A stretch of 64,000 nucleotides of DNA from Chitinophaga eiseniae (GTDB lineage: Bacteria; Bacteroidota; Bacteroidia; Chitinophagales; Chitinophagaceae): positions 62,001-126,000 of the forward strand of contig NZ_FUWZ01000008.1 in NCBI RefSeq assembly GCF_900167135.1. Direction: 5' to 3'. Positions within the stretch are counted from its first letter, which is position 1. The number at the start of each line of letters is the position of its first letter. Below the pieces are notes generated by a model. That model was not told where the DNA came from. It made no database searches and was given only the letters and a program-made list of their open reading frames with translations. A program made the position numbers and the translations under genes. Positions 60,786-64,000 of the stretch are shown in pieces.

Positions 60786-62759
60786 TTATTTTCTGAGCAG
60801 TAACACTTTGGTTTCCATGCCATCCATTTTCTGATTGGCGGCATCGGCGGTAACAGCGTTGTTGCAGGCCCATTCCAGCAGGGCGTTATCATGTTTGGCG
60901 GCTGCCAGCTGCGCAATACGGTAATAGGTATACGCCAGCAGGTCCTGGGAGCGGGTGGCACTTTGCAGCGCATGCCGGTACCAGCTGATGGCTTCATCCG
61001 GTTTGTTCCGGATAGCGGTGATTCGCCCCATCATGTAATACAAGCCGAATTCCACGCCGTACTGATCGTTGGGAATACCTTCAGCGAGATAGGATTTGGC
61101 CAGCGCCATCGCTTCGTCCGGCTTCTGTTGTATACGCAGGTTGTATACCCGTGCCACTTTCGACTGTGCCAAAGCGATGGGTGTCAGTGCTTCGTCCCAG
61201 TGCAGCACCCTAAAGTAAGGGTCTATCTGAACGGAATCCACGATACCGTTTACCGGCAGCTGCAGCTGGCTGGTACGCTCTTCCACGGTGATATGTTGTA
61301 AAGCGGTGGCGCCGTTGCGATATACCACCAGCACTTCCAGCGGCAGCCGGTACAGGCTGTCTTTCTGGGTAACTGTGAGCTGCAGCGTGTTGCCCTGTTG
61401 TTTCCAGTTGCTTTCCCAGGCCGGCGCGCCGGTACGGTCAAACCACTGGCGGTAAAACCAATCGAGGCTGCTGCCATGCGCTGCGGACACCTCCTGTAAG
61501 AATTGCTGCCAGGTGACGCCATCATGGCTGTATTTGTCGCCGATATTGCGCAGTGCCTTATGAAATACCGGTTTACCTGCTACGGAAGCCAGCAGCTCCA
61601 GCGCCATAAAGCCTTTGCTGTCGCCGAGGATATGGCCGTTTTTGCTGCTGAGGGTGGCGAGCGGTTCGTCGTTGCCGGCGGCGGCATTTTTTAGGTAGCC
61701 GAGGCCGCTCTGGTCCGACAGGTAGCCGGGGTAGCCTTTTTTGCGGTAAAGGATGGCACGTGTGCTGTCGAAATGTTCTACCACCTGCAGCGAGCCATAC
61801 TGGGCCATCGCCTCAGACATCATTTCAGCGCCCATGCTCCCCTTCGACAGGATCTTGTTGCCCCACCACTGGTGGCCTATCTCATGGCCGAACAATGCAT
61901 AGTTGAATTCCCGCAGCGCCCCGGTAGGCATTACCACGCCGCCGAGGATACTGGCGCCGCCGATACCGGTTAGCTCCGCTACCGCCTCGGGAAATTCGAT
62001 CACAGAAAAGTTAGGGATCGTCAGCGGCCCGAATTCACCTGTCAGGAATTCCAGCACTGATGAGGCTTTACGGGATATCTCTTCCCCGTTGATCGCCCTG
62101 CTCAGACTATAGGTGTAAAACGGTATTTTACCGGAAGATTCCTGCCGGGTATATTTTCCGATATACAGCGAGAAAATATCAGGCTGCGCATAATGAAACT
62201 CGAACGTCTGTGTACCGGCGCCTTTCGTGGTTTTGACGGTAGCAGCAGCCATCACGGCCATCAACGGCTGCGGCACTGTCACCCGCAGGGTACCGGTGCC
62301 CCGCATGTAATCATCCGTACCGTCATTGGCGCGGACCATCACCTGCGGATACCATGCGGAACCATAACCGCCGGCCATACAAAAGCTGCTGTCGACATAA
62401 TATTGAAAAGTAGGGGCATCGCCGCGTTCGTAGGTGAAGGTGTACTGCAGGCGGGTGCCGGCAGGTACTGGCCTTTTAAAATGCCAGTGATAGAGAATAT
62501 CACCGGAGGTGCTGAGACTTGTATCCATTGTGGCGGCAACGCCCCCCTGTAGTTGTAGTTTGGCCGGGCCTCTCCCCTTGCTGATCATTATCCTGACTGA
62601 ATCGGCGGTAGCCGCAGTCGTTTCAAAAGAAAGGCTACCCTGAACGGCGAAAGTCTTTTTCTCCAGGTCAGCCTGTACCTGCAACTGGTAATCCACCTTT
62701 TGCTGGGCAACAAGCCATAACGGCGAAAACAAATATAAAAGGGTGATAAGTCGGCGCAT
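60786..62759 (-). CDS. M1 family zinc metallopeptidase
   Basis: A 657-residue exported aminopeptidase-like protein: signal peptide (MRRLITLLYLFSPLWLVAQ), an N-terminal beta saddle, the exopeptidase-type loop as GIGGASILGG, the zinc site FGHEIGHQWWGNK with the third ligand Glu in EMMSEAMAQYGSL, and a C-terminal helical part with TPR-like repeats (AMALAKSYLAEGIPNDQYGVEFGLYYMMGRI). It should hydrolyse peptides in the periplasm or outside the cell. Start 62759 gives a clean signal peptide. Confidence 0.93.
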   Translation of the reverse strand: MRRLITLLYLFSPLWLVAQQKVDYQLQVQADLEKKTFAVQGSLSFETTAATADSVRIMISKGRGPAKLQLQGGVAATMDTSLSTSGDILYHWHFKRPVPAGTRLQYTFTYERGDAPTFQYYVDSSFCMAGGYGSAWYPQVMVRANDGTDDYMRGTGTLRVTVPQPLMAVMAAATVKTTKGAGTQTFEFHYAQPDIFSLYIGKYTRQESSGKIPFYTYSLSRAINGEEISRKASSVLEFLTGEFGPLTIPNFSVIEFPEAVAELTGIGGASILGGVVMPTGALREFNYALFGHEIGHQWWGNKILSKGSMGAEMMSEAMAQYGSLQVVEHFDSTRAILYRKKGYPGYLSDQSGLGYLKNAAAGNDEPLATLSSKNGHILGDSKGFMALELLASVAGKPVFHKALRNIGDKYSHDGVTWQQFLQEVSAAHGSSLDWFYRQWFDRTGAPAWESNWKQQGNTLQLTVTQKDSLYRLPLEVLVVYRNGATALQHITVEERTSQLQLPVNGIVDSVQIDPYFRVLHWDEALTPIALAQSKVARVYNLRIQQKPDEAMALAKSYLAEGIPNDQYGVEFGLYYMMGRITAIRNKPDEAISWYRHALQSATRSQDLLAYTYYRIAQLAAAKHDNALLEWACNNAVTADAANQKMDGMETKVLLLRK

Positions 62760-62814
62760 GTTCTTCTTTTTTATGCAAAGTAACGCCGGCAGGAAGACAA
62801 AAAATAGTATCAGA

Positions 62815-63609
62815 TTAACCATTCAGTTGCCGCCGGAACTGGTGAGGCGTGCAACGGTAAAAAGAGCGGAATACCCTTATCAGATGGGAGGTGTCGGAGA
62901 ACCCGGCGGTAAAGGCGATATCCGTTACGGGCAGCCGCGTGGTAAAAAGCAGTTCCATCGCTTTCTCCGCCCGCATTTTTAACTGGTACGCCCCAATAGT
63001 CATTCCTTCCTTTTCGCGGAAGGCGCGCGCCAGGTATATCGGATGAACAAACACCCTGCCGGCAATAGATTGAATGGTATGATGCGTATCAAACTCATTT
63101 TGCAGGATCTCTTTGGCTTGTGTAAACCACGGCAGACGGCTGGCGATCTTCACGTCTGTCACAGCAGACAGCCAGTTGACGATATACTCTTCCGGCAAAC
63201 AGTCGGCAGGCTTCTTCAAAAAAGCATATAGCAGCTGGTACAGTTCATTGAAAACACCCGGCTTGTAAATCATCAGCCGCTGCGGAAGAGAACCCTTCAG
63301 CGTAAGCGCTTCTATCCCCGAGGGCTTGAACTCGATATTCAGGCAGCGCCCAGGCACTTCCCGGAAATGGTTGGCATGCGTATACCCTGCAGGTCTGAAC
63401 AGCAGCTGACCCGGCAACACCTCGTCGGTACGGCGGCTCACCTCACGATAACCACCCGCTACCAAAAGACTCAAATAAGCATTCTCATGGTAATGCGCGC
63501 CAATATTCGTATCCGGCTGATAAGCCGTGATATTCAGTTTGAAGAAAGCGTTTTCGTTGAATTGCTGCTCCTTACCAAAGTAATGCCCGGGTGAAAGAAT
63601 GATACTCAT
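62815..63609 (-). CDS. AraC family transcriptional regulator with cupin sensor
   Basis: A 264-residue regulator: an N-terminal cupin (NITAYQPDTNIGAHYHENAYLSLLVAGGYREVSRR...LLFRPAGYTHANHF) and a C-terminal AraC domain (TIQSIAGRVFVHPIYLARAFREKEG and VTDIAFTAGFSDTSHLIRVFRSFY followed by TPHQFRRQ). It is divergent from the LD-carboxypeptidase at 63732 and upstream of the M1 peptidase, either of which may be a target. The start MSIILSPGHYFGKEQ was preferred over the longer frame. Confidence 0.93.
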   Translation of the reverse strand: MSIILSPGHYFGKEQQFNENAFFKLNITAYQPDTNIGAHYHENAYLSLLVAGGYREVSRRTDEVLPGQLLFRPAGYTHANHFREVPGRCLNIEFKPSGIEALTLKGSLPQRLMIYKPGVFNELYQLLYAFLKKPADCLPEEYIVNWLSAVTDVKIASRLPWFTQAKEILQNEFDTHHTIQSIAGRVFVHPIYLARAFREKEGMTIGAYQLKMRAEKAMELLFTTRLPVTDIAFTAGFSDTSHLIRVFRSFYRCTPHQFRRQLNG

Positions 63610-63731
63610 AAGCCTGGCCCTGTGTAAACCGACAGTAAATATACGGTATATAATGGCATGATCTGTGAAAGACCGGATGATCAAAAAAATATATCTTGCA
63701 GGCATTCCATCACCCGATAATCAAATAACAG

Positions 63732-64000
63732 ATGAATTTAATCAGGCCTTTCCGGCTGTCGGCCGGCGACAAAGTCGCCACTATCTCCCTCTCCTGGGGC
63801 GGAGCGGGTGAACTCCCGCACCGGTACCGGAAAGGCAAAGAACAATTGGAACAACAGTTTGGCCTTACCGTTACCGAAACAAAAAACGCCCTCAGGCCCG
63901 CACAATGGATCTACGAAAACCCGCAGGCAAGAGCGGAAGATCTCATGGAGGCTTTCGCCGACAATTCCATCAAAGCTATTATTTCCAACATTGGCGGGGA
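63732..64000 (+). CDS. S66 family LD-carboxypeptidase (MccF-like), N-terminal part
   Basis: 89 codons before the window edge. MNLIRPFRLSAGDKVATISLSWGGAGELPHRYRKG and MEAFADNSIKAIISNIGG match the N-terminal part of S66 peptidases, which cleave LD-linked muropeptides or, in the MccF branch, microcin C-type peptide nucleotides. The start of this protein (SAGDKVATISLSWGG) is closer to MccF than to LdcA. The catalytic Ser, expected just after GG, is beyond the edge. Confidence 0.87.
   Translation, partial: MNLIRPFRLSAGDKVATISLSWGGAGELPHRYRKGKEQLEQQFGLTVTETKNALRPAQWIYENPQARAEDLMEAFADNSIKAIISNIGG

Overview
The window looks like a chromosome segment of a Chitinophaga-like member of the Bacteroidota. 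The evidence is a SusC/SusD pair behind an ECF sigma/FecR pair, a type IX secretion C-terminal signal, DUF6443 and DUF5977 Rhs-type proteins, a HYC_CC_PP protein, promoters of the TAnnTTTG type with very short leaders, and few Shine-Dalgarno sequences. No rRNA, tRNA, CRISPR array or insertion sequence was seen. Both window edges cut a gene: an MBL-fold hydrolase on the left and an S66 LD-carboxypeptidase on the right.

Layout. 1-2.7 kb: a sulfur-trafficking block (MBL hydrolase, two YeeE/YedE proteins, a TauE/SafE exporter) with a Crp/Fnr regulator; two matching CRP-like sites sit at the same distance from their promoters. 2.9-12.2 kb: a metal-efflux operon (Cys/His-rich HYC_CC_PP protein, a CusA-type RND pump split in two, a TolC-type channel, two different CusB-type adaptors, two DUF3347 lipoproteins, a haem-binding-domain protein). 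12.2-14.2 kb: a small membrane protein, an AraC regulator and a coupled membrane protein. 14.3-22.1 kb: a drug-type RND tripartite pump followed by a LytS/LytTR two-component pair; a direct repeat of 21-bp period in front of the pump is a plausible LytTR site.

22.1-33.2 kb: an ECF sigma/FecR pair, SusC, SusD and a thioredoxin-like protein, converging on an unusual minus-strand set: a protein with the N-terminal and kinase domains of class III lanthipeptide synthetases but no cyclase, a MauE/DoxX-like membrane protein, and two paralogous exported 83-84-residue peptides with a conserved Cys pair. Most of this stretch is visibly richer in A+T than its surroundings. It is the best candidate here for an undescribed system, perhaps a modified or disulfide-bonded exported peptide with its own outer-membrane transporter.

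33.5-39.2 kb: AraC regulator, hypothetical proteins, a GNAT acetyltransferase and a type IX-secreted Ig-like repeat protein. 39.3-53.5 kb: a polymorphic-toxin (Rhs) locus with one complete Rhs protein ending in an ADP-ribosyltransferase-like tip, two displaced partial Rhs cassettes with other tips, one candidate immunity gene after each tip, remnants of older small genes, and a large DUF5977 YD-type protein at the head of the operon. 53.8-64 kb: housekeeping and accessory genes (ICMT-like methyltransferase, GNAT, DUF3472 lipoprotein, Ada-MFS operon, DUF4269, SAM methyltransferase, M1 peptidase, AraC regulator, LD-carboxypeptidase).
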